Source: Streptomyces misionensis (lineage in GTDB: Bacteria; Actinomycetota; Actinomycetes; Streptomycetales; Streptomycetaceae). From it: DNA of 64,000 nt. Of this stretch, positions 56,610 to 64,000 are shown piece after piece. Made by a program: the position numbers and the translations under genes. Each line of letters starts with the position of its first letter. Position 1 is the first letter of the stretch. Below the pieces are notes generated by a model. The model ran no database searches. It was not told where the DNA came from and saw only the letters and a program-made list of their open reading frames with translations. The stretch spans positions 2,372,501 through 2,436,500 of the forward strand of contig NZ_FNTD01000004.1 of NCBI RefSeq assembly GCF_900104815.1, read 5' to 3'.

Positions 56610-57869
56610 TCACACGGCTGCCGGCTGGAGGCGGACCGTGTCCGGCGCGGTCTGGCCGCCGTTGGGCAGGCCGTTGAGGGCGGAGCCCGTACGCCACTTC
56701 TTCCAGTCGACGTTCCAGTCGCCGAACCCGTTGCCGAAGGGTTCCATCGCCTGGCCGTTGGAGTTGACGACCTTCACCACGTCGCCCTCGTGGACGGTCT
56801 CGAAGAACCAGCGGGCGTTGGCCGTGCTCATCCCGGTGCAGCCGTGGCTGACGTTGGCGTAGCCCTGCGAGCCCACCGACCAGGGCGCCGCGTGCACGTA
56901 TTCGCCGGACCAGGTCACCCGGGTGGCGTAGTAGACCGGCAGGTCGTACGAGTCCCGGCTGCCCTCGGCGATGCCGACGGTGATCCCGCGCATGCGTACG
57001 AAGTACTGCTTCTCCAGGACCACCTTGACGCCGTTGCGGGTCTCGTAGCCCGGCTTGCCGGTGGTGACCGGAATGGAATTGATCACGGCGCCGTCCTTGT
57101 ACACCGTCATCTCGTGCGCCGCGGCGTCCGTGACGGCCTCGACGCGGTCGCCCGTGGTGAGCTTGAGCGCCTTCGTCCTGTCGCCCCGCAGCCGGTCGCT
57201 GATCTTGACGCCGTCCAGGTTGCTGTGCACCTGGATCGTCGCGTGGGCCGGCCAGTAGTCCTTGGGGCGGTAGTGGAGTTCCTTGCCGCTCACCCAGTAC
57301 CAGGAGCCGGTCACGGCGGGCACGGAGTCCACCCGCAGGCCGCGCTCCACGACGGCCCGCTGGGCCTTGTCGTCGACCGCCTGGCTGAGTTGGGCGGTGA
57401 TGACCTGTCCGACGCCGTACTCGCCCGCGTCGGGCCCGAAGGTGACGCCCAGCCGCTTCTGGTCGGTGGGCTTGGTGGTATCGAAGGCGAGGACCTTGCG
57501 GCCGGGTGCCCCCTCGTCGTCCTCGGTGCTCACGGTGACCGTGTAATGGGCGCTCGCGGCCAGCGGGGAGGTGCTGTGCCAGCGGCTGCCGTCGGCGGTG
57601 AGTTCGCCCGCCACGTAGCGGCCTGTGGAGTCCTGGGCGGTGACGTCGGTGATGCGCCCCTCGTCCTTGACCGTGACCTCAAGGGGCTTGTCGGGGTCGG
57701 CCCGCTTGCCCACGTCGGTGGGGGCGTTGAAGGAGATCAGGCCCGCCGCGTCATACGGCTTGGCCGACAGGGGGTCGCCGTCCGAACCGCAGGCGCTGGT
57801 GCCCGCGCCCAGGGCGGTCACCAGCACAGCGCAGCTGACGACGGTACGGGTCCGCGGAGAGTAATTCAT
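56610..57869 (-). CDS. L,D-transpeptidase with Ig-like domains
   Basis: A 419-residue exported enzyme. The signal peptide TRTVVSCAVLVTALGAGTSACGS has a lipobox-like Cys. Two Ig-like beta domains (about residues 45-260) precede the YkuD catalytic domain, with VYYATRVTWSGEYVHAAPW and the catalytic SHGCTGMSTANARWFFETV (His and Cys). The C-terminal segment WNVDWKKWRTGSALNG is typical of LdtMt2-type enzymes. It makes 3-3 peptidoglycan crosslinks. A TAGCGT box 6 bases before ATG 57869 suggests a leaderless mRNA. It interrupts the oxidase gene region but is probably independent. Confidence 0.94.
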   Translation of the reverse strand: MNYSPRTRTVVSCAVLVTALGAGTSACGSDGDPLSAKPYDAAGLISFNAPTDVGKRADPDKPLEVTVKDEGRITDVTAQDSTGRYVAGELTADGSRWHSTSPLAASAHYTVTVSTEDDEGAPGRKVLAFDTTKPTDQKRLGVTFGPDAGEYGVGQVITAQLSQAVDDKAQRAVVERGLRVDSVPAVTGSWYWVSGKELHYRPKDYWPAHATIQVHSNLDGVKISDRLRGDRTKALKLTTGDRVEAVTDAAAHEMTVYKDGAVINSIPVTTGKPGYETRNGVKVVLEKQYFVRMRGITVGIAEGSRDSYDLPVYYATRVTWSGEYVHAAPWSVGSQGYANVSHGCTGMSTANARWFFETVHEGDVVKVVNSNGQAMEPFGNGFGDWNVDWKKWRTGSALNGLPNGGQTAPDTVRLQPAAV

Positions 57870-57875
57870 ACGATC

Positions 57876-57881
57876 ACGCTA
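57876..57881 (-). promoter_or_regulatory. -10 box TAGCGT, leaderless promoter
   Basis: TAGCGT on the minus strand ends 6 bases before ATG 57869 of the L,D-transpeptidase gene. Confidence 0.5.
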
Positions 57882-57999
57882 TGAGATGAACCCATTACTG
57901 GCGCGGCACGTAACCCATACGAGGGACGACACACCGGCAGACGACCGTCTCGCCGCGCGGATCGCGAAAACACCCTGAAAAACACCGGAACGCGGAAAG

Positions 58000-58041
58000 C
58001 CGGGAGCCCGGACTCTCCTGACGGAGGGTCCGGGCTCCCGG
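58000..58041 (-). terminator. Terminator of the ctaC-ctaD-ctaF operon
   Basis: CCGGGAGCCCGGA (58000-58012) pairs with TCCGGGCTCCCGG (58029-58041); an inner CTCC/GGAG pairing (58015-58018 with 58023-58026) extends it. It lies 18 bases after the ctaF stop. Confidence 0.9.
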
Positions 58042-58059
58042 TGGTGCTTTTCGTCCTGC

Positions 58060-58458
58060 TTACTGGGTGCGGTTCTCACCGTGGTAGTACTCGAACACCC
58101 AGCCGAACAGACCGATCACGATGAACGGCGCGGAGAAGTAGATCAGCCACCAGCCGACCGCGATGCTGAGGAAGGCGATCGCACCGCCGAAGCCCAGCAT
58201 GAGCGGCTGCCAGCTGTGCGGGCTGAAGAAGCCCAGCTCGCCCGCGTCGTCCGCGACGTCGGCCTCCTTGTCGTCCTGCGCACCGGCGTCCACCCGGCGG
58301 GCGGTGAAGCCCAGGTAGAAGCCGATCATGATCGACAGGCCGAAGGCCAGGAAGAGCGCCGTGGTACCGGCCGGCTCCTTCGACCACACGCCGTACACGA
58401 CGGCCATGATCAGGATGAAGAAGCTCAGCCAGATGAACATCCGGCCCTGGATCTTCAC
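58060..58458 (-). CDS. ctaF: Actinobacterial cytochrome c oxidase subunit IV
   Basis: A 132-residue membrane protein with four helices: [66 protein letters not shown] and [19 protein letters not shown] charged loop with FFSPHSWQP joins the two pairs. This is the actinobacteria-specific fourth subunit of aa3 oxidase. It overlaps ctaD by 4 bases and is the last gene of the operon. Confidence 0.95.
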   Translation of the reverse strand: MKIQGRMFIWLSFFILIMAVVYGVWSKEPAGTTALFLAFGLSIMIGFYLGFTARRVDAGAQDDKEADVADDAGELGFFSPHSWQPLMLGFGGAIAFLSIAVGWWLIYFSAPFIVIGLFGWVFEYYHGENRTQ

Positions 58459-60191
58459 TTGCCGGCCTCCTTGCTGCTGCCCGCGACGGCGGTCGCGTGA
58501 CCGGCGTGCTCAAGCTGCTCGAGCGCGGCGATCTCGGGGTGGTGCAGGTCGAACGCCGGGGATTCGCTGCGGATCCGCGGCAGGGTGGTGAAGTTGTGCC
58601 GCGGCGGCGGGCAGGAGGTCGCCCACTCCAGGGAGCGGCCGTAGCCCCACGGGTCGTCCACCTCGACCTTCTTGCCGTACTTGGCGGTCTTCCAGACGTT
58701 GTAGAGGAACGGCAGGAAGGAGAGGCCGAGAACGAACGAACCGATGGTGGACACCGTGTTCAGCGCGGTGAAGCCGTCGGCCGCCAGGTAGTCGGCGTAA
58801 CGACGCGGCATGCCCTCGGCACCCAGCCAGTGCTGCACCAGGAAGGTGGTGTGGAAGCCGATGAACAGCGTCCAGAAGGTGATCTTGCCGAGGCGCTCGT
58901 CCAGCATCTTGCCGGTGAACTTCGGCCACCAGAAGTGGAAGCCGGCGAACATGGCGAAGACGACCGTACCGAAGACCACGTAGTGGAAGTGGGCCACCAC
59001 GAAGTACGAGTCGGAGATGTGGAAGTCCATGGGCGGCGAGGCCAGGATGACACCGGTCAGACCACCGAACGTGAAGGTGATCAGGAAGCCGGTCGCCCAG
59101 AGCATCGGCGTCTCGAAGGACAGTGAGCCCTTCCACATGGTGCCGATCCAGTTGAAGAACTTCACACCGGTCGGTACCGCGATCAGGAAGGTCATGAAGG
59201 AGAAGAACGGCAGCAGCACACCGCCGGTGACGTACATGTGGTGCGCCCACACCGTCACGGACAGACCGGCGATCGCGATGGTCGCGGCGATCAGGCCCAT
59301 GTAACCGAACATCGGCTTGCGGGAGAAGACCGGAATGATCTCCGAGATGATGCCGAAGAACGGCAGGGCGATGATGTACACCTCTGGGTGGCCGAAGAAC
59401 CAGAAGAGGTGTTGCCAGAGCAATGCGCCGCCATTGGCCGCGTCGAACACATGCGCACCGAATTTGCGGTCCGCCTCCAGGGCGAACAGCGCGGCGGCCA
59501 GCACCGGGAAGGCCAGCAGGACGAGCACACCGGTCAGCAGCACGTTCCACACGAAGATCGGCATGCGGAACATCGTCATGCCCGGAGCGCGCATGCAGAT
59601 GATCGTGGTGATGAAGTTGACCGAGCCGAGGATGGTGCCGAAGCCGGACATGGCCAGACCCATGATCCACATGTCGGCGCCGGCGCCCGGCGAGCGGACC
59701 GCGTCCGACAGCGGGGAGTAGGCGAACCAGCCGAAGTCGGCCGCGCCCTCGGGGGTGAGGAAGCCACCCACCGCGATGAGCGAGCCGAACAGGTACAGCC
59801 AGTAGGCGAACATGTTCAGCCGCGGGAACGCGACGTCCGGCGCGCCGATCTGCAGCGGCATGATCCAGTTCGCGAAGCCCGCGAACAGCGGCGTCGCGAA
59901 CATCAGCAGCATGATCGTGCCGTGCATCGTGAACGCCTGGTTGAACTGCTCGTTCGACATGATCTGCAGGCCCGGACGGGCCAGCTCGGCGCGCATGAGC
60001 AGCGCCATCACGCCGCCGATCAGGAAGAACGCGAACGACGTGACGAGGTACATCGTCCCGATCGTCTTGTGGTCGGTGGTCGTCAGCCACTTCACCACGG
60101 CATTGCCGGGCTGCTTACGCCGAACCGGCAGCTCGTCCACGTACGAGCCTTCAGCGGCCGCGGCACCCTGGGGTTCGTTGAGGATGCTCAC
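58455..60191 (-). CDS. ctaD: Cytochrome c oxidase subunit I
   Basis: A 578-residue catalytic subunit with 12 helices. Key motifs: [42 protein letters not shown] (heme a His), [34 protein letters not shown] (CuB His and the Tyr crosslink, plus the proton-channel Glu), [12 protein letters not shown] (CuB His pair) and [23 protein letters not shown] (heme a3 and a ligands). GTG 60191 is chosen because it overlaps the ctaC stop (GTGA) and begins the conserved N-terminus; the longer frame is not supported. Confidence 0.96.
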   Translation of the reverse strand: MSILNEPQGAAAAEGSYVDELPVRRKQPGNAVVKWLTTTDHKTIGTMYLVTSFAFFLIGGVMALLMRAELARPGLQIMSNEQFNQAFTMHGTIMLLMFATPLFAGFANWIMPLQIGAPDVAFPRLNMFAYWLYLFGSLIAVGGFLTPEGAADFGWFAYSPLSDAVRSPGAGADMWIMGLAMSGFGTILGSVNFITTIICMRAPGMTMFRMPIFVWNVLLTGVLVLLAFPVLAAALFALEADRKFGAHVFDAANGGALLWQHLFWFFGHPEVYIIALPFFGIISEIIPVFSRKPMFGYMGLIAATIAIAGLSVTVWAHHMYVTGGVLLPFFSFMTFLIAVPTGVKFFNWIGTMWKGSLSFETPMLWATGFLITFTFGGLTGVILASPPMDFHISDSYFVVAHFHYVVFGTVVFAMFAGFHFWWPKFTGKMLDERLGKITFWTLFIGFHTTFLVQHWLGAEGMPRRYADYLAADGFTALNTVSTIGSFVLGLSFLPFLYNVWKTAKYGKKVEVDDPWGYGRSLEWATSCPPPRHNFTTLPRIRSESPAFDLHHPEIAALEQLEHAGHATAVAGSSKEAGK

Positions 60192-61147
60192 AGGTTGTTC
60201 GTCTCCCGGTTCTTCTCGTGGCTCGTCTGCGCGATGCCGGCGGGAATGTAACCGGTCTGCCCCTTCTTGGCGAGGTCCTTGAGGTGCTGCTCGTACGCCG
60301 CCGGGGAGACGACCTTCACGTTGAACAGCATCCGCGAGTGGTCGACGCCGCAGAGCTCGGCGCACTTGCCGAGGAAGGTGCCCTCCTTGTTGGGGGTCAC
60401 CTGGAAGGCGTTGGTGTGGCCCGGGATGACGTCCTGCTTCATCAGGAACGGCACCACCCAGAAGGAGTGGATGACGTCACGCGAGGTCAGAACGAAGCGG
60501 ACCGTCTTGCCCTTGGGGAGCCAGAGCGTCGGACCAGGGTTACCGGTCTGCGGGTTGCGCGTACCCGGGGTGCCGACGTCGTAGACGCCGCCGGCGTTCG
60601 CCGGGAAGGCGGCCTTGAACCGGTCCGGAATCGCGGACAGGTTGGTGTCCGTCTTGGCGTCGCCGGAGACTCCGGGGACGTTCTCGATGTAGTTGAAGCC
60701 CCAGCTCCACTGGAAGCCGACCACGTTGACCGTGACGTCGGGCTTCTTGTCGAGGCTCATGAGCTTCGTCTCGTCCCGGGCCGTGAAGTAGAACAGCACC
60801 GAGATGATGATGATCGGGACCACCGTGTACAGGGCCTCGATCGGCATGTTGTACCGGGTCTGCGGAGGTACCTCGACCTTGGTGCGGCTGCGCCGGTGGA
60901 ACATGGCGCTCCACAGGATCAGGCCCCACACCAGCACGCCGACGGCGAGCGCGGCAGCCCAGGAACCCTGCCACAGGGAGAGGATCCGCGGAGCCTCTTC
61001 CGTGGTCGGGGTGGGCATGCCAAGGCGGGGGAAGTCCTTGTATGTGCAACCGGTTGCGGTCGCCAGGACCAGGCCCGCGGTCAGTGCCTGCAGCAGCTTC
61101 CGCCGCATCGGGCGCCGCGGCGAGCGGTCGGAGCCGTTGGGACTCAC
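60188..61147 (-). CDS. ctaC: Cytochrome c oxidase subunit II
   Basis: A 319-residue subunit. The lipoprotein signal peptide is [20 protein letters not shown], followed by two helices (about residues 65-85 and 105-125: [43 protein letters not shown]). The periplasmic cupredoxin domain ends in [19 protein letters not shown], the CuA site with both Cys, His and Met, plus an earlier His ([12 protein letters not shown]). It accepts electrons from QcrC. GTG 61147 has GGGAAGG 7 bases upstream; longer frames are not conserved in character. Confidence 0.95.
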   Translation of the reverse strand: MSPNGSDRSPRRPMRRKLLQALTAGLVLATATGCTYKDFPRLGMPTPTTEEAPRILSLWQGSWAAALAVGVLVWGLILWSAMFHRRSRTKVEVPPQTRYNMPIEALYTVVPIIIISVLFYFTARDETKLMSLDKKPDVTVNVVGFQWSWGFNYIENVPGVSGDAKTDTNLSAIPDRFKAAFPANAGGVYDVGTPGTRNPQTGNPGPTLWLPKGKTVRFVLTSRDVIHSFWVVPFLMKQDVIPGHTNAFQVTPNKEGTFLGKCAELCGVDHSRMLFNVKVVSPAAYEQHLKDLAKKGQTGYIPAGIAQTSHEKNRETNNL

Positions 61148-61251
61148 GTAGCGCCTTCCCGAGAGTCTCGCCCGCGCGGTCGGCTGCGGCCTTCTCGCTG
61201 GTCGGTCGCCGCCCTGCGTCGGGCAGGGGTTTGGATGTTTATGCGGACCAA

Positions 61252-61257
61252 ACCCTA
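61252..61257 (-). promoter_or_regulatory. -10 box TAGGGT of the ctaCDF operon
   Basis: TAGGGT on the minus strand lies 104 bases before GTG 61147. Confidence 0.55.
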
Positions 61258-61454
61258 GCCGACGCCCTCCGGGGGTTCGCGGGGAGGGGGGCATACGCGT
61301 TGCCTGTCACTCGGTTGGGGTGGGAACGGGCGCCTATTAGCTCGGGTTGTGGCGTTTTGGGGGCGGTCACGGGTGACTCTTCGCTGGTCGCGCCCACCCC
61401 CCGCGACCTCGGACGGAAGGGCCCCGCCCCCGTGTCCCGCGCCGCCGGGGGTTC

Positions 61455-61460
61455 TACCGT
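61455..61460 (+). promoter_or_regulatory. -10 box TACCGT, leaderless promoter
   Basis: TACCGT ends 6 bases before GTG 61467 of the desulfurase-TusA gene. Confidence 0.5.
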
Positions 61461-61466
61461 TGACCT

Positions 61467-62843
61467 GTGCCCTACTTCGACGCCGCATCGGCCGCACCTC
61501 TCCATCCGGTAGCCCGCCAGGCCCTGTTGGCCTCCCTGGACGACGGGTGGGCCGATCCCGCGCGGCTGTACCGGGAGGGGCGCAAGGCGCGGATGCTGCT
61601 GGACGCGGCGCGGGAGGCGGCGGCCGAGGCGGTCGGGTGCCGGGCGGACGAGCTGGTGTTCACACCGTCGGGGACCCGTGCCGTACATACGGGCGTCGCG
61701 GGGGCGTTGGCCGGAAGGCGCCGGGTCGGACGCCACCTGATCGTGTCAGCGGTCGAACACTCCTCTGTCCTCCATTCGGCGGAGGTGTTCGAGGCCGAGG
61801 GGGGCGAGGTGACACGGGTGCCGGTGGACCGGACGGGCGCGGTGGCCCCCGCGGGTTACGAGGCCGCCCTGCGCGCGGACACCGCGCTGGCCGTGCTCCA
61901 GTCGGCCAACCACGAGGTCGGCACCGTGCAGCCGGTGGCCGAGGTGGCGGAGGTGTGCCGGACGGCCGGGGTGCCGCTGCTGGTGGACGCGGCCCAGTCG
62001 CTGGGCTGGGGGCCGGTCGAGGGCGGCTGGTCGCTGCTCGCCGCCAGCGCGCACAAGTGGGGCGGGCCCTCGGGGGTCGGGCTGCTCGTCGTGCGCAAGG
62101 GGGTCCGGTTCGCGCCCCAAGGGCCTGCGGACGAGCGGGAGTCGGGGCGGGCACCGGGCTTCGAGAACATTCCGGCCGTCGTGGCGGCCGTGGCGTCCCT
62201 GCGCGCGGTGCGGGCCGAGGCGGCCCAGGAGGCGTCGCGGCTGCGGGAGCTGACGGAGCGGATCAGGACACGGGTGCCGCGGCTGGTGCCGGACGTGGAG
62301 GTGGTGGGCGATCCGCGGCGGCGGCTGCCGGGCATCGTCACCTTCTCGTGTCTCTATGTCGACGGAGAGACCCTGCTGCACGAGCTGGACCGGGAGGGCT
62401 TCGCGGTGTCCTCCGGCTCCTCGTGCACCAGCAGCACGCTGACGCCCAGCCATGTGCTGAAGGCGATGGGCGTGCTCAGCGAGGGCAATGTGCGCGTGTC
62501 GCTGCCGCCGGGCACGGCCGGGCAGGACGTGGAACGGTTCCTTGACGTGCTGCCGGGCGTGGTGGCGGGGGTGCGGGAGAAGCTGGGGGCGCCCTCCGCC
62601 GCGGTGGTCGCCGAGGAGGACGTCCTGGTGGTGGACGCCCTCGGCAGGCGCTGCCCCATCCCGGTCATCGAACTGGCGAAGGCGTTTCCCGGGGTGCCGG
62701 TGGGCGGCACCGTCCGCGTCCTCTCGGACGACGAGGCGGCCCGCCTGGACATTCCGGCGTGGTGCGAGATGCGGGGCCAGGAGTACCTGGGCGAGGAGCC
62801 GGCGGACGGCGGTACGGCGTACCTGGTGCGCCGGCTCGGCTGA
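61467..62843 (+). CDS. Cysteine desulfurase fused to TusA-type sulfur carrier
   Basis: A 458-residue fusion. Residues 1 to about 375 are a NifS/IscS-type cysteine desulfurase: PYFDAASAAPLHPVARQALLAS, ELVFTPSGTRAVHTGV, VSAVEHSSVLHSAEVFE, NHEVGTVQPV, DAAQSLGWGPV, LLAASAHKWGGPSGVGLL (PLP Lys) and SSGSSCTSSTLTPSHVLKAMG (catalytic Cys). Residues about 388-458 are a TusA domain, VLVVDALGRRCPIPVIELAKAFPGVPVGGTVRVLSDDEAARLDIPAW, with the CPxP carrier cysteine. One polypeptide therefore can take sulfur from cysteine and hand it to its own carrier for thiolation of tRNA or cofactors. It is divergent from ctaC. Confidence 0.93.
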   Translation: MPYFDAASAAPLHPVARQALLASLDDGWADPARLYREGRKARMLLDAAREAAAEAVGCRADELVFTPSGTRAVHTGVAGALAGRRRVGRHLIVSAVEHSSVLHSAEVFEAEGGEVTRVPVDRTGAVAPAGYEAALRADTALAVLQSANHEVGTVQPVAEVAEVCRTAGVPLLVDAAQSLGWGPVEGGWSLLAASAHKWGGPSGVGLLVVRKGVRFAPQGPADERESGRAPGFENIPAVVAAVASLRAVRAEAAQEASRLRELTERIRTRVPRLVPDVEVVGDPRRRLPGIVTFSCLYVDGETLLHELDREGFAVSSGSSCTSSTLTPSHVLKAMGVLSEGNVRVSLPPGTAGQDVERFLDVLPGVVAGVREKLGAPSAAVVAEEDVLVVDALGRRCPIPVIELAKAFPGVPVGGTVRVLSDDEAARLDIPAWCEMRGQEYLGEEPADGGTAYLVRRLG

Positions 62844-62897
62844 GGCGTCCGGGCCGCCGGCGCGGCGGGCCCGGGCGCTCCTGGGCCGGCGGGGCCG

Positions 62898-63872
62898 TCA
62901 GCGCAGGTGGGACCGGACCTCCTCGGCCGCCTCGTCCCCGTACGCCTTGGTGAACCGCTCCATGAAGTGCGCGCGCCGCAGCTGGTACTCCTGCGTGCCC
63001 ACGGTCTCGATGACCAGGGTCGCCAGCATGCAGCCCACCTGCGCGGCCCGCTCCAGCGAGACGCCCCAGGCCAGGCCGGACAGGAAGCCCGCGCGGAAGG
63101 CGTCGCCGACGCCGGTGGGGTCGGCCTTGCGCTCCTCCTCCGGGCAGCCGACCTCGATCGGGTCCTCGCCGACCCGCTCGATCCGCACGCCCCGCGACCC
63201 GAGCGTGGTGACGCGGTGGCCGACCCTGGCGAGGATCTCCTCGTCGGTCAGACCGGTCTTGGTCTGGATGAGGCCCTTCTCGTACTCGTTGGAGAACAGG
63301 TACGTCGCGCCGTCCAGCAGTATCCGGATCTCCTCGCCCTCCATGCGGGCGATCTGCTGGGAGAAGTCGGCCGCGAACGGGATCGAGCGGGAGCGGCACT
63401 CCTCGGTGTGGCGGAGCATCGCCTCCGGGTCGTCCGCGCCGATCAGCACCAGGTCGAGGCCGCCCACCCGGTCGGCGACCGTCTTCAGCTCGATCAGCCG
63501 GGCCTCGCTCATGGCGCCGGTGTAGAAGGAGCCGATCTGGTTGTGGTCGGCGTCGGTGGTGCACACGAAGCGGGCGGTGTGCAGGGTGTCGGAGATCCGG
63601 ACGGACTCGGTGTCGACGCCGTGCCGGTCGAGCCAGGCCCGGTACTCGTCGAAGTCGAAGCCGGCCGCGCCGGCCAGGATCGGCCGGGTGCCGAGCTGGC
63701 CCATGCCGAAGGCGATGTTCGCGGCGACGCCGCCGCGGCGCACGTCGAGGTTGTCGACGAGGAAGGAGAGCGAAACCGTGTGCAGCTGGTCCGCGACGAG
63801 CTGGTCGGCGAACCGACCCGGGAAGGTCATGAGGTGGTCGGTGGCGATGGAGCCGGTGACTGCGATGCGCAC
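62898..63872 (-). CDS. adoK: PfkB-family sugar/adenosine kinase (AdoK-like)
   Basis: A 324-residue ribokinase-fold enzyme: MRIAVTGSIATDHLMTFPGRFADQLV, VSLSFLVDNLDVRRGGVAANIAFGMGQLG, HTARFVCTTDADHNQIGSFYTGAMSEA, DFSQQIARMEGEEIRILL, and the catalytic DPTGVGDAFRAGFL with its Asp base. Length and motifs agree with mycobacterial Rv2202c, a bacterial adenosine kinase, and there too the gene lies close to ctaC. It phosphorylates adenosine to AMP. The ATG has AGGAGATTC about 13 bases upstream. The remaining 128 bases to the window edge hold its promoter region and no gene. Confidence 0.9.
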   Translation of the reverse strand: MRIAVTGSIATDHLMTFPGRFADQLVADQLHTVSLSFLVDNLDVRRGGVAANIAFGMGQLGTRPILAGAAGFDFDEYRAWLDRHGVDTESVRISDTLHTARFVCTTDADHNQIGSFYTGAMSEARLIELKTVADRVGGLDLVLIGADDPEAMLRHTEECRSRSIPFAADFSQQIARMEGEEIRILLDGATYLFSNEYEKGLIQTKTGLTDEEILARVGHRVTTLGSRGVRIERVGEDPIEVGCPEEERKADPTGVGDAFRAGFLSGLAWGVSLERAAQVGCMLATLVIETVGTQEYQLRRAHFMERFTKAYGDEAAEEVRSHLR

Positions 63873-64000
63873 GACGGGGAATCTCCTGCGGACTGAGACG
63901 GGAGGGCAGGTTGACAGTTCACGCTACCCGGTCGGGCGCGCCCACTGAAGCTGGCGAAACTACCCGATAGTAGATCTTTCTTCGCAGGCGCCCACATGCC

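Larger units (their letters stand above)
61148..61466. other. Divergent control region of ctaC and the desulfurase-TusA gene
   Basis: No gene is seen in this 319-base stretch. It holds a TAGGGT -10 element for ctaC at 61252-61257 (minus) and a TACCGT element for the desulfurase gene at 61455-61460 (plus). The ctaC leader would be about 100 bases; no known riboswitch pattern is visible in it. Confidence 0.55.

Overview
The window is about 72-74% GC by eye. It has dense GTG/ATG starts, many leaderless promoters of the TANNNT type and long antisense shadow ORFs. Gene content is actinobacterial: a MacRS two-component pair, a PASTA kinase, an actinobacterial bc1-aa3 respiratory branch with CtaF, a ROK glucokinase and an AdoK-type kinase. 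Together these point to a Streptomyces chromosome, in a conserved core region rather than an island. I see no tRNA, rRNA, CRISPR array, insertion sequence, prophage or biosynthetic gene cluster.

Layout. 1-9.8 kb: the 3' end of a transglutaminase-type membrane protein, then a DUF3040 protein, a methyltransferase and a HEPN protein. Next come a degenerate ABC ATPase, a YhgE/Pip exporter-like protein and a TetR regulator (one likely operon, with a TetR-type palindrome in front), a DUF4126 protein and a CrtI-like oxidoreductase. 9.8-17 kb: a membrane protein with a Tyr/Gln/Gly low-complexity tail, metF, thiE, an Rv2175c-type DNA-binding protein, an FAD reductase, and thiO-thiS-thiG behind a TPP riboswitch. 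17-21.7 kb: PASTA kinase, endonuclease IV, a molybdopterin oxidoreductase, bacterioferritin, and Bfd ferredoxin with an iron box. 21.7-28.3 kb: class II DAHP synthase divergent from a fused trpEG controlled by a Trp-codon leader peptide and attenuator, then phosphofructokinase and macR-macS. 28.3-43.5 kb: acyltransferase, esterase, EEP-family nuclease/phosphatase, glucokinase, an ArsA-like ATPase, SRPBCC protein, phosphoesterase, acyl-CoA ligase, two glycosyltransferases, a MATE pump divergent from PadR, and an MA-like metalloprotease lipoprotein. 43.5-48.9 kb: two tandem NlpC/P60 hydrolases, an NYN-domain coiled-coil protein, a zinc-ribbon protein, and rhomboid plus RAM-domain genes. 48.9-64 kb: a PLP enzyme behind a SAM-IV riboswitch, trpD, ctaE-qcrCAB, a lone receiver-like protein, an L,D-transpeptidase, ctaC-ctaD-ctaF, a cysteine desulfurase-TusA fusion, and adoK.

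How the genes fit together. The respiratory genes form two minus-strand operons (ctaE-qcrC-qcrA-qcrB and ctaC-ctaD-ctaF), which together encode the bc1-aa3 branch. Tryptophan genes occur twice: aroH/trpEG with attenuation, and trpD. Three RNA regulators sense end products: TPP, tryptophan (by translation of a leader) and SAM. Glycolytic entry (glucokinase and phosphofructokinase) is encoded nearby.

The items most worth a second look are the trp attenuator, the SAM-IV leader with a six-codon mini-ORF, the pseudo-receiver next to the oxidase genes, the palindrome over the ctaE start codon, the 27-bp palindrome between the MATE and padR genes, the desulfurase-TusA fusion, and the membrane-tethered prion-like tail. 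I did not find a clearly new multi-gene system. All calls are by eye, without database searches.
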